Part shown: positions 1 through 8,083 of the stretch, piece by piece | Numbering within the stretch: position 1 is the first letter of the stretch | Layout of the letters: the number at the start of each line of letters is the position of its first letter | Assembly: GCA_009920585.1 (NCBI GenBank) | Contig: RFZT01000012.1 | Span: 1 to 20,989 of the forward strand | Direction: 5' to 3' | DNA length: 20,989 nt | Source: a bacterium | GTDB taxonomy: Bacteria > Verrucomicrobiota > Verrucomicrobiia > Chthoniobacterales > Terrimicrobiaceae | Position numbers and translations under genes: made by a program | The notes under the pieces: model-generated | The model's database searches: none | Told to the model about the DNA's origin: nothing | What the model saw: the letters and a program-made list of their open reading frames with translations, nothing else

Positions 1-150
1 CCGTTCGATATCCCTTGGGCTATCCTCGATTCTTCCCTCGCTGAAAAAACGTGGTGCTGGAAACCCGAACCCACATTGGAAATGATACTCTGTGAAATCC
101 AAGAGCACGCCATCGAAAATCCGTCTTGGCTCGATCTGGTCGCAGGCTGA
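1..150 (+). CDS. C-terminal end of an SDR-family NAD-dependent epimerase/dehydratase (partial)
   Basis: The first 49 codons are open and end at a TGA at 148-150; the 5' part lies outside the window. The peptide reads PFDIPWAILDSS, then a W-C-W-K-P segment, and ends HAIENPSWLDLVAG. An 'IP..I.D...A...W.W.P' tail with a final amphipathic helix is what is seen at the C-terminus of extended SDR sugar-nucleotide epimerases such as the CDP-paratose/CDP-tyvelose epimerase group. The Rossmann fold and the YxxxK active site are not in the window, so substrate and exact family are inference. The next gene begins 46 bases downstream on the same strand, so it may be the first visible member of the following operon. 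Confidence 0.6.
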   Translation, partial: PFDIPWAILDSSLAEKTWCWKPEPTLEMILCEIQEHAIENPSWLDLVAG

Positions 151-196
151 TGAAATCCGTTTTTCTTTTCTTCGTCAGAAATAGAAGGTTCCTGGC

Positions 197-1465
197 ATGA
201 TTGTTATTGTCGGAGCAGGACTTGCCGGGCTCGCTTGCGCCACCGAGCTGCACCGCCAAGGCAAGCCATTCCTCATCCTCGATGCTGCTGACGTCCCCGG
301 CGGACGCCTCCGCACAAGCATTCGTGACGGATTCACTCTGGATCACGGTTTTCAGGTTGTATTGAGTTCTTACAGTGCCGTCTCGAAGGTGGTCGACATC
401 GCCTCCTTGCAGCCCAGATACTTTGAATCTGGGGCTCTCCTAGCCCACGAAGGCCGATTTGCTCACTTGGCTAATCCAATCCGGCATCCATTTGCCCTTT
501 TCGAAAACCTCACCTCGCCGGTCTTTTCTTTCCGAGACAAGCTTCTCCTCGGCACTCTTGTCACTCGCGTGACTATGTCCAGCGACGCCTCACTTCTCTC
601 CCGATGCAAAAGCACTAAGGATCTTTCCACTCGGGATTTTCTCCAACAATTTGGCTTTAGTCCTTTTTTTCTCTCCCGTTTTGCTGAGCCCTTCTTTGGC
701 GGCGTTCTTCTGGATGGCGACCTTGGTACGAGTGCCGGTCTCTTTCTCTATTATCTTAAAAAATTTACCACTGGTCGCGCTTGGCTTCCGGCTTCCGGCA
801 TCGCTGCGATCCCAACACAAATGGCGTTTCGCTTACCCGCAGGCTCTCTTCGCTTACGAACTCGGGTCATGGCCCTAGACGTGAAAAACCATCGTGCTTG
901 CGGTGTGACTTTAGAAAATGGTGAACACATCGCCGCCTCTTCCATCGTTCTCGCGCTCGACGAACCTACTGTTTGTCAGCTTCTGGAACGACCGGCTCCA
1001 GAACGCGCTCGGAGCGTGGCCGTGGTGTATTTCAAGTCACGTCAATCCATCTATCCCAATCCTTGCTTGGTTCTTCCCGAAAGCGGTTCTGGTCTTGTGC
1101 GCCATTTTGCTCAAGTCACCAATGTGGCACCCGAATTTGCTCCGCGTGGATTTCACCTAATCACCGCGAGCGTGTTGGATTTTTCTGATCTTTCCGACGA
1201 GTCGCTTGCACACGCAGTCAAAATGGAAATCGCCGCCATTTTTCCTAACGCTTCCGCCTCTCTGGAATATCTGGAGACGATTCACGTCCCCTATGCCGTC
1301 CCCTCTCAGCCACCCAGTTTTGCAAACCGAAAGCCCTTCGCAGACCTGCCAGATGGCATTTATGCAGCGGGAGATTGGATGGGAGGGGCGAGCATTCAAT
1401 CTGCGATTTCCTCCGGCCTTGATTCGGCCCATAGTATTTTAAATCACTCGACTCTTTACCCATGA
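197..1465 (+). CDS. FAD-dependent oxidoreductase, amine oxidase/protoporphyrinogen oxidase-like
   Basis: A 422-residue flavoprotein. The N-terminus carries the dinucleotide-binding fold GAGLAG (G6, G8, G11) with the acidic D29 at the end of beta-2, followed by the PGGRLRT motif at 34-40 typical of the amine oxidase/phytoene desaturase superfamily. The C-terminal second FAD motif (YAAGDWMGGASIQSAI, about 387-402) is also intact. The early DGFTLDHGFQVVLSSY segment matches the subgroup annotated as NAD(P)/FAD-dependent oxidoreductase or phytoene-dehydrogenase-like, and the length is normal for it. The substrate cannot be read from the sequence; an isoprenoid, amine or porphyrinogen are all possible. 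There is no signal peptide, so it is cytoplasmic or peripheral. It overlaps the next gene by ATGA, which implies translational coupling. A GAAGG lies upstream of the ATG. Confidence 0.85.
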   Translation: MIVIVGAGLAGLACATELHRQGKPFLILDAADVPGGRLRTSIRDGFTLDHGFQVVLSSYSAVSKVVDIASLQPRYFESGALLAHEGRFAHLANPIRHPFALFENLTSPVFSFRDKLLLGTLVTRVTMSSDASLLSRCKSTKDLSTRDFLQQFGFSPFFLSRFAEPFFGGVLLDGDLGTSAGLFLYYLKKFTTGRAWLPASGIAAIPTQMAFRLPAGSLRLRTRVMALDVKNHRACGVTLENGEHIAASSIVLALDEPTVCQLLERPAPERARSVAVVYFKSRQSIYPNPCLVLPESGSGLVRHFAQVTNVAPEFAPRGFHLITASVLDFSDLSDESLAHAVKMEIAAIFPNASASLEYLETIHVPYAVPSQPPSFANRKPFADLPDGIYAAGDWMGGASIQSAISSGLDSAHSILNHSTLYP

Positions 1466-2379
1466 GCCTCTCACTCTCCACATGCTGGAATTCCTGGAAA
1501 CACCACGATGGTCGCTCGATGGTTGAGGAAATCTTGGGCCTTGGATTTGACACCATCGAGATCAGCCACGGCATTCGCTCTTCGCAACTCGAAGGAATTC
1601 TGGCTGCGCGGGAGAAATACCAGTTTGCCATTTCGAGCGTTCATAATTTCCTGCCCACGCCTGTTGAGGTTCAAACGGACTCACCAGATTGCTATGAGTT
1701 TACTTCTCTTCGCGCTGCCGACCGCGACCGCGCTACAAAACTCTCTCGAATCACGATCGACTGGGCTGCAGAGTTAGGTGCGCCATTTGTGGTTGTTCAC
1801 ACAGGTCGCATCCGCGAACTCAAACTCACTTCCGCTCTGCAAAAAATGGTCTCTGATGGAAAATTCCTGAGCCGAGCCTTTGTTAAGAAACGCCTGGACG
1901 CCATCGAAGCCCGTGAAAAGGTCTCAGAGAAATACAATAGCCTGATTCTGGGCTGTCTGGGTGAGCTGGCTGGATACGCAGGTAAAAAAGGCGTCCGTTT
2001 AGGAATTGAAAACCGCGAGTATTACGAAGCCGCTCCATTAGAGCGTGAGATGATCTCTTTTTTTCAAACGCTCAACTCTCCACATGCGGGCTATTGGCAC
2101 GATTTCGGCCACGCTCAGATCAAACACAACCTCGGCCTTCTCGACCATTTCCAATGGCTCGAAAAGATGTCACCACTTTTGATCGGTTGTCACATCCACG
2201 ATACACGCTGGCCTTTTCGCGACCATTGCCCCCCCTTCACTGGTGACACTCCGTTGGAAAAACTCGTTCCGCTCCTTCCTAAAACATGCCCCACCGTTTT
2301 TGAGATGTCCCCGCGCACCGAAGCCGCCGATATTCAGAAAGCGGCTATCGCTTGGAATAAACTTTTTAACCGTAAATGA
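1462..2379 (+). CDS. Sugar phosphate isomerase/epimerase family TIM-barrel protein
   Basis: A 305-residue protein of the xylose isomerase-like/AP endonuclease 2 TIM-barrel superfamily. Candidate metal ligands sit at the strand ends in the usual order: H113 (VVVHTGR), E183 (GIENRE), D214 and H217 (WHDFGHA), H246 and D247 (HIHDTRW) and E281 (FEMSPRTE). This pattern is typical of family members that isomerise or epimerise sugars or inositols using a divalent metal; a DNA-repair function (Nfo) is less likely because the neighbours are metabolic. The start ATG overlaps the stop of the FAD enzyme (ATGA) and its stop overlaps the next start in the same way, so it is embedded in a coupled operon. The substrate is unknown. 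The partial epimerase at the window start would fit a sugar-related pathway, but that is inference. Confidence 0.82.
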   Translation: MSLSLSTCWNSWKHHDGRSMVEEILGLGFDTIEISHGIRSSQLEGILAAREKYQFAISSVHNFLPTPVEVQTDSPDCYEFTSLRAADRDRATKLSRITIDWAAELGAPFVVVHTGRIRELKLTSALQKMVSDGKFLSRAFVKKRLDAIEAREKVSEKYNSLILGCLGELAGYAGKKGVRLGIENREYYEAAPLEREMISFFQTLNSPHAGYWHDFGHAQIKHNLGLLDHFQWLEKMSPLLIGCHIHDTRWPFRDHCPPFTGDTPLEKLVPLLPKTCPTVFEMSPRTEAADIQKAAIAWNKLFNRK

Positions 2380-3425
2380 AAAAACACCTTCTCACCGCGA
2401 TTCAGCTTCTCATCACCGCAACGCTTTTGTGGTGGATTTTCCGAAATCCGGACCAAAACAAAAAACTGCTCGCTGCCCTCGATACGGCCAATCTGTGGTG
2501 GTTTCTTCCCGGACTGGTCGCGATCGGGGTCGGGCTATTAATTCAAGTCGAGCGCTGGCTAATCCTCCTGAGAGTCCAAGGAATCGTGGTCTCTTTTTCC
2601 CGAGCGCTCCGCATTGTCCTCGTCGGCATGTTTTTTAACCTTTTCCTTATCGGAGCGACTGGCGGCGACATCGTCAAAATTTTCCTCATCATACGCGAGG
2701 CACCGCATAAAAAAGCTGGAGCTCTCTTGAGTGTCTTCATCGACAGGATTGTTGGTCTGCTTGCGCTCGCCGCCATCTCGGCCGCAATGATCTTTTTCCA
2801 CTGGGATAAGCTGATATCCCATGAGTTCACTAAGTGGGTCGTTGTCGCGGTCGCGATCATTCTCGGAGGTTCACTGGGGTTCATCCTCGTTGCATGGTTG
2901 GTGGATCGCTTCCATCTCACGACCCGTCTTCCTCAATGGCTTCCGGCGCGCGCCAAAATCGCCGAGGCGGCCGCCGCCTTTGCGGAATATGCGCGCTCAG
3001 GGAAATCCGTCACTAATGCATTCCTTCTCTCCATCCCCTCCCATTTTCTTTTCTTTTCTACCTTTTATTTCGGAGCTAAGGCATTCCGTTCTGATCTTGA
3101 GTTATTTAATCTTTTTTGCGTATCGCCGATTGTTTCTACCGTCACCGCTCTTCCGATCAGCGTGGGTGGAGCTGGGGTTCGCGAGACCCTATTTATCGAA
3201 ATTCTAGGCGGTCTTTATTCTACCCCTGAATCCATCGCCACTCTTATCTCCCTTTCCGGTTTTATGATGACCGTCTTCTGGAGTCTTGTTGGCGGAGCCA
3301 TCTACCTCCTCTATCGCTCGTCCAATCACGATATCCCTCACATGGCCGATATGCAGGGTGCTGTCGAAACTCTCGAACATCAGGTCGAAGCAAACGCTGC
3401 TAGCGGTCATAAATTGGACTCATGA
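2376..3425 (+). CDS. Lysylphosphatidylglycerol synthase TM region/UPF0104 family membrane protein
   Basis: A 349-residue integral membrane protein with about eight hydrophobic segments (roughly residues 4-21, 40-60, 82-105, 118-145, 153-176, 213-236, 243-265 and 286-312). The loops TGGDIVKIF (about 99-107) and PISVGGAGVRET (about 259-270) are characteristic of the lysylphosphatidylglycerol synthase transmembrane (UPF0104/AglD-like) family. The soluble aminoacyl-transfer domain of true MprF proteins is absent, so it should not be called a lysyl-PG synthase; stand-alone members are often thought to be flippase-like or to assist glycolipid chemistry. It is linked to both neighbours by ATGA overlaps. 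The last 35 or so residues are hydrophilic, probably a cytoplasmic tail. Confidence 0.82.
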   Translation: MKKHLLTAIQLLITATLLWWIFRNPDQNKKLLAALDTANLWWFLPGLVAIGVGLLIQVERWLILLRVQGIVVSFSRALRIVLVGMFFNLFLIGATGGDIVKIFLIIREAPHKKAGALLSVFIDRIVGLLALAAISAAMIFFHWDKLISHEFTKWVVVAVAIILGGSLGFILVAWLVDRFHLTTRLPQWLPARAKIAEAAAAFAEYARSGKSVTNAFLLSIPSHFLFFSTFYFGAKAFRSDLELFNLFCVSPIVSTVTALPISVGGAGVRETLFIEILGGLYSTPESIATLISLSGFMMTVFWSLVGGAIYLLYRSSNHDIPHMADMQGAVETLEHQVEANAASGHKLDS

Positions 3426-4129
3426 GCGCGGGCCACGCCCTCCGAGTACCGCGAGTTTGCGCTCACTTTGCCATGAGCGCTGATGGAAAAATCAGCACAA
3501 AAAACCTGACCCCCTCGCGCTTCACTTCGCCCGCCGACAAGTCCCGTCTCCACTTGATACGAGCGGCAAACGACGCGATTCTCGCAGGCCGCGGAACGGT
3601 AGAAGCCGACACCATGAGCATGGGCCTCTCCCGCCTCGATCTTCGCGAAGAACGCGTGCTCCAAGGCCTGCCGCCCGAACCGCTCCGTGTTGTCATTAGC
3701 AATGAAGGGCGCTTCAATCCCGCCTCCAAGATATTTTCCTATACCTCCTCTCCCTTGATTATTCTTTCCACCTCACGGATGCCTCAAGATATCCGTGACG
3801 CCATAGCGCCGCATTGCGACCTATTGCTTTTTGATGCACCTTCTGTCCCTCTTCGCAAAGCCTTGGCGATGCTCCGTCGCGACTATGGGGTCAAGCGTCT
3901 CGTCTGCGAAGGTGGCGGCCAACTCCTGCGCTCTCTCGCGCTGGAGGATCTTCTGGATGAAATTCGGCTTACGATTGCACCTGTGATTTTCGGAGGTTCT
4001 GCTGCGCCCTCGCTCACTGGGCTGCCGAGCGAACTTTTACCCGAACCGCGATTTTTCCGATTATCAAAATACACGGTCTCTGATGGGGAATGCGCCCTTC
4101 ACTATGCCCGTCGGCGGTGTAAAGACTGA
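3422..4129 (+). CDS. RibD C-terminal domain / dihydrofolate reductase-family protein
   Basis: A 235-residue protein matching the reductase half of the bifunctional riboflavin enzyme RibD. It begins VCAHFAMSADGKIST (about residues 14-28), contains the nucleotide-binding loop AILAGRGTVEADT and the later CEGGGQLLRSLAL, and ends near TIAPVIFGGSAAPSL, all standard RibD_C landmarks. The N-terminal CMP/dCMP-type deaminase domain of RibD is missing, so it resembles the stand-alone NADPH-dependent pyrimidine reductases (diaminohydroxyphosphoribosylaminopyrimidine type). Whether it acts in riboflavin synthesis or reduces an unrelated compound cannot be told; the absence of other rib genes argues for caution. 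It is the last gene of the ATGA-coupled set. The first ~10 residues have no recognised motif. Confidence 0.83.
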   Translation: MSAGHALRVPRVCAHFAMSADGKISTKNLTPSRFTSPADKSRLHLIRAANDAILAGRGTVEADTMSMGLSRLDLREERVLQGLPPEPLRVVISNEGRFNPASKIFSYTSSPLIILSTSRMPQDIRDAIAPHCDLLLFDAPSVPLRKALAMLRRDYGVKRLVCEGGGQLLRSLALEDLLDEIRLTIAPVIFGGSAAPSLTGLPSELLPEPRFFRLSKYTVSDGECALHYARRRCKD

Positions 4130-4175
4130 TTTTTGCCGTGCGCGGCTTTGTGGGCGAGCTTAGGGTTCACTCTTT

Positions 4176-6536
4176 ATGAGCGCCGAACACGATGCCCAAG
4201 AATCGCTAAAGCAAACCACTCGATCGATTGCAGATCATGAAGGCGTGGTCAGCGTGCATCCCGTGCCAGGTAAACCCTCCATCGAAATCGAGTTCGACCC
4301 CTCTGCACTGAGTGAGGAGGATTTGCGCCGCATCGCAGAAAGTCATCCGATGGGTCCAGCCTTGCAAAAACGGACTCTACGTCTGGATGGAAAAGCCTGC
4401 GAGGCTTGCGCTATCCGCCTCGAGCGTAAAATGAAAAAGCTACCCGGCGTCCGCAAGGCGACGGCGACTTATATCGGTAAAATCCTCTGCCTCACCTTTG
4501 ATGAATCTCTAGCGGACGAGAAAACGGTCATGGAGGGAATCCGCGCTACCGGAGCTAAAGTGAGCGCCTACGAACCCGCTTCCCTCGAGACAGAACAATC
4601 CCTCTGGCAGCGAGTCCGATCTGGGTCCCTCAACGAGGAACTTTCTTGCGCCTTGGGTTTTCTTTTTCTACTCACGTCTCTCGCTTGTGACCACTGGCTT
4701 GGCAAAGCGGCAACGGCCACATGGATTCTCTACGGCGGCGCTTACTTTTTCTGTGGTCAGCAAGGCGTGCGTTCGGCTGTGGCATCGTTGCGCGGAGGTG
4801 CTCTGGATGTCGATGTGCTGATGGTGCTTGCTGCCATTGGCGCGGGCATTGTCGGTCAACCCTTCGAGGGCGCTTTGCTATTGTTCCTTTTTTGTTTCTC
4901 GAATGTCCTTCAAAGCTACGCCTTGGAACGCACCCAGCGCGCGATCCACTCCCTCCTCAAACTCCGTCCGGACAAGGCTCTCGTGAAACGCAATGGCACC
5001 ACCACACTTGTCCGCGTTGAGGAACTTAATACCGGCGACATCGTTGTGCTTCGACCCGGCGAGCATGTTCCCGTTGACGGCACCGTGATCGAAGGTTCCA
5101 GCCACGTTGATGAATCCAGCCTCACCGGCGAGTCCATGCCTGTCACCAAGAGCATCGGTAGCATCCTCTTTGCTGGCACGCTTAACCAAAGCGGGGGACT
5201 CGAGTTGACCGTAACCAAACGTGCCGAGGATTCCACCCTTGCGCGCATGGTGAAGCTCGTTGAGGAAGCGCAAGCGGAGAAATCAGGCACCCAACGCTTC
5301 CTTGAGGAAGCCGAACAATACTATGCCACGGGAGTTATCGCCTTCACGGCTCTCGTTTTTTTGATCCCCTTCTTTTTCATGGGCGACCATTTTGCAGTCG
5401 CCTTTTACCGGGCCATGACAGTCATGGTCGTGGCCTCGCCCTGTGCTCTTGTTATTAGCACTCCGGCCACTGTCCTCTCTGCTATCGGTGGTGCGGCACG
5501 GCGGGGTATTTTGGTAAAAGGAGGATCCCACCTCGAGCGAACTGCTCAGATCGACATCATCGCTTTTGATAAAACCGGTACCCTCACAGCAGGGAAGCCT
5601 GTCGTGACTGACATTGTGGATGCTGGTGGTTCCCACAAACCAGACGCCACACTTCCTCTCCATCTCGCGAACTTGCTCGCAGAGGCTGCTGCGCTGGAAT
5701 CGAAATCCGAGCATCCGTTGGCTCATGCCATCGTGAAGAGTGCCGCCTCACGTGGTTTGATCCTCCCTGAGGCGAGCGACTTCCAATCCACCACAGGAAA
5801 AGGAGCTGAAGCCACCATCGCAGGCCGACGCCTCATCATCGGCAGTGAACGTCTTTTCCGTGAGTGCAACGCATCCGGCATGGAATCGATCTCACTCGCC
5901 TCCACACCTCTCGCCGAGCGAGGCAAGTCGTGCGTGTGGATTGGTGAGCGTCAAGGCGATCAAGTCGCCGCTTTGGCTGTACTCGCCCTTGCCGATACAT
6001 TGCGTCCGGAATCCCTTCGCACCATCGAAAGCCTACACCGATTGGGTGTTAAAAAGATCGTCATGCTCACGGGTGATCAAAAAGCGGTCGCCCACGCCAT
6101 CGCTGAAGAGGCAGGCGTGGACGAGGTGCTCGCCGAGTTGCTGCCCGAGGGCAAGGTCGCCGCGATCCGTGAGCTCAAAAAACAGGGCCGCGTTTTAATG
6201 GTCGGGGATGGAGTGAACGATGCCCCGGCGCTTGCGTGCGCAGACATCGGCGTTGCCATGGGCGCAGCGGGGACCGATATCGCCATGGAGACGGCTGATG
6301 TGGTTTTAATGGGCGACAAGCTGGAGAATATCTCGATCCTCCTAGCCATCGCTCGTCACGCTCGACGTGTCCTTTGGCAAAATCTGGTTTTTGCGAGTTC
6401 GGTGATCCTCCTTCTTCTCGTTGCTGCTTTTGGTATCCACTTACCCTTGCCGATGGGTGTCGTGGGACATGAAGGAAGCACCGTGTTGGTTTGTCTTAAC
6501 GGACTGCGCCTTCTGATCTATAGACCGAAATTTTAA
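4176..6536 (+). CDS. P1B-4-type heavy metal-translocating P-type ATPase with N-terminal HMA domain
   Basis: A 786-residue metal-exporting ATPase. Order: a degenerate HMA-like ferredoxin fold without cysteines (about 10-60), a second HMA domain with C75-E-A-C78, membrane helices, the actuator motif TGES (317-320), the SPC ion-binding motif in the membrane (421-423), the phosphorylated aspartate D465 in DKTGT, the SEHP nucleotide-domain motif (511-514), GDGVND (677-682), and a final helix with HEGST (765-769). SPC with HEGxT is the signature of the P1B-4 group, which exports Co2+, Zn2+, Fe2+ and similar ions, rather than the CPC of copper or Zn/Cd pumps. P1B-4 pumps often lack an N-terminal HMA, so this architecture is less usual. 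It acts in the cytoplasmic membrane. The 46-base gap upstream shows no clear metal-responsive operator, and the start has only a weak ribosome site. Confidence 0.93.
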   Translation: MSAEHDAQESLKQTTRSIADHEGVVSVHPVPGKPSIEIEFDPSALSEEDLRRIAESHPMGPALQKRTLRLDGKACEACAIRLERKMKKLPGVRKATATYIGKILCLTFDESLADEKTVMEGIRATGAKVSAYEPASLETEQSLWQRVRSGSLNEELSCALGFLFLLTSLACDHWLGKAATATWILYGGAYFFCGQQGVRSAVASLRGGALDVDVLMVLAAIGAGIVGQPFEGALLLFLFCFSNVLQSYALERTQRAIHSLLKLRPDKALVKRNGTTTLVRVEELNTGDIVVLRPGEHVPVDGTVIEGSSHVDESSLTGESMPVTKSIGSILFAGTLNQSGGLELTVTKRAEDSTLARMVKLVEEAQAEKSGTQRFLEEAEQYYATGVIAFTALVFLIPFFFMGDHFAVAFYRAMTVMVVASPCALVISTPATVLSAIGGAARRGILVKGGSHLERTAQIDIIAFDKTGTLTAGKPVVTDIVDAGGSHKPDATLPLHLANLLAEAAALESKSEHPLAHAIVKSAASRGLILPEASDFQSTTGKGAEATIAGRRLIIGSERLFRECNASGMESISLASTPLAERGKSCVWIGERQGDQVAALAVLALADTLRPESLRTIESLHRLGVKKIVMLTGDQKAVAHAIAEEAGVDEVLAELLPEGKVAAIRELKKQGRVLMVGDGVNDAPALACADIGVAMGAAGTDIAMETADVVLMGDKLENISILLAIARHARRVLWQNLVFASSVILLLLVAAFGIHLPLPMGVVGHEGSTVLVCLNGLRLLIYRPKF

Positions 6537-6573
6537 TCGCTCACCGACTGGTCGCTTCCCGTTTTTACAAATC

Positions 6574-8010
6574 CTATTGCTCAGGACTCATCAGCGCAGC
6601 GGCCCGGCATTTGAGGCGGAAAAGGAGCGAACCATCATCGAAAGCGCGGAGGTTCTCTGGCCGACTGCGATCGAAATCCGCGAGAAACATGGCCTCCACA
6701 TCGGATGCGAAGTTTATATCCTGAATGGCGGCCGCGAGTTCGAAGTTCAACATGAATGAACGGTAGTCCAGATTGATCGATCCCACGATGGTGACATCAT
6801 TGTCGGCGAGGAGAACCTTCTGGTGCATGAAGCCCGGTTGGTAGCGCCATACCTTCACTCCCGCCTCGCGGAGCTTGGGATAGTAAGTAAAAGAAGATAA
6901 CCACGGCAGTAGGTGGTCGGCCATTTTTGGGAGGATGATGCGCACATCCACCCCGCGAATCGCCGCGTGGCAGATCGCATAGAACAGCGGGCTGGACGGA
7001 ACAAAATACGGACTTGCGATCCAGAGTCGCTCCGTCGCGCAATGGATCGCAGAAAGATAGACGGCCGTGCAGGTGCTCCAACTCTCAGACGGACCGGTGG
7101 CGACCGGAAAAACCGACGCAGAATGTCTAGGCGTGTGCGATGGGGGACGTAGTCGATACTCGGGCACTTCACGAGTCACGTAGTTCCAATCCTCTAAGAA
7201 GGTGAGTTGAAACCCTGCTACCGCAGGCCCATCGATGCGGACATGAGTGTCACGCCAGGGACCAAAGCGCCGACTATGCCCCATGTATTCGTCGCCCACA
7301 TTTAGCCCACCGAGAAAGGCCACTCGGGCATCAACGATGACTAGTTTGCGATGATTACGAAAATTGATCTGAAAGCGTCGGCCAAATTGCCGGTTGGTGA
7401 CAAAGGCCTCCACGGCAATGCCAGCCTGTCGAAGTCGGTTCGGCCATGATACCGGAAGCGTCTTGGATCCCACTTGGTCATAAAGCACTCGGCATTTGAC
7501 CCCACGCCCTGCCGCGGCAAGAAGCTTCTCAGCTAAGGTGCGCCCGAGCAGGTCATCGTGTATAATGAAAAATTGTATCCAGATCGATTCCTCCGCAGCG
7601 TCAATCGCTTCAAATATCGCCTCGAATGTGGCGTGCCCATCCACCAAAAGCCTCACATCGTTGTTACTCGTGGCTGGGAGACGCGTCAGATTTCTCGCCA
7701 TACGCTCCGGTTCTGCAAAGTCTCCGGTGAAAAGAACTCGATATCCATCGAGGTAGCGGACGATCGCATGGAGTGCTTCATCCAACGCTTTTACCCCATC
7801 TTTGCCTGCTCGCGTATAGCCTGCAAAACGTGATTCTCCGAAGACGAGAAATAGAGGAATCCCAATAAATGGCAGAAACACCAAGACACCCGCCCAAGCG
7901 AGCGCGGACTGAGGGGTTCTCGCTATCAAGATCGCCCGCATCGCAAGCAAAATGCCTACAACCTCAATGCAAATTGTCAGGATGGCGTATATGGGCGAGA
8001 GATAAGACAC
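6574..8010 (-). CDS. cls: Cardiolipin synthase-like phospholipase D family protein
   Basis: A 478-residue enzyme expected to condense phosphatidylglycerol into cardiolipin at the inner membrane. Two N-terminal membrane helices (about 4-30 and 37-57) with the PLDc_N-like RTPQSALAW loop precede two PLD domains. Both HKD motifs are intact: H220-x-K222-x4-D227, followed by FLGGLNVGDEY, and H396-x-K398-x4-D403, followed by IVGSINLDYRSF. Length and layout match bacterial ClsA-type enzymes. The start is read as GTG at 8010-8008, because the membrane helix begins within a few codons; no good ribosome site is visible. It lies downstream of, and on the same strand as, the hybrid kinase (73-base gap), and converges with the metal ATPase. 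Confidence 0.92.
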   Translation of the reverse strand: MSYLSPIYAILTICIEVVGILLAMRAILIARTPQSALAWAGVLVFLPFIGIPLFLVFGESRFAGYTRAGKDGVKALDEALHAIVRYLDGYRVLFTGDFAEPERMARNLTRLPATSNNDVRLLVDGHATFEAIFEAIDAAEESIWIQFFIIHDDLLGRTLAEKLLAAAGRGVKCRVLYDQVGSKTLPVSWPNRLRQAGIAVEAFVTNRQFGRRFQINFRNHRKLVIVDARVAFLGGLNVGDEYMGHSRRFGPWRDTHVRIDGPAVAGFQLTFLEDWNYVTREVPEYRLRPPSHTPRHSASVFPVATGPSESWSTCTAVYLSAIHCATERLWIASPYFVPSSPLFYAICHAAIRGVDVRIILPKMADHLLPWLSSFTYYPKLREAGVKVWRYQPGFMHQKVLLADNDVTIVGSINLDYRSFMLNFELAAAIQDINFASDVEAMFLADFDRSRPENLRAFDDGSLLFRLKCRAAALMSPEQ

Positions 8011-8083
8011 AGTTTAAAAGGAGCGATCCGACCGATTCGACTTGGGGGTGCTTGGCACGAAAATCACTACACGCCTTAAGGCA

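Noticed and set aside
8073..8082. Ten-base perfect palindrome GCCTTAAGGC just after the hybrid kinase stop
   Set aside because: Too short and lacking a loop or T-run for a terminator; an operator is possible but nothing else supports it.
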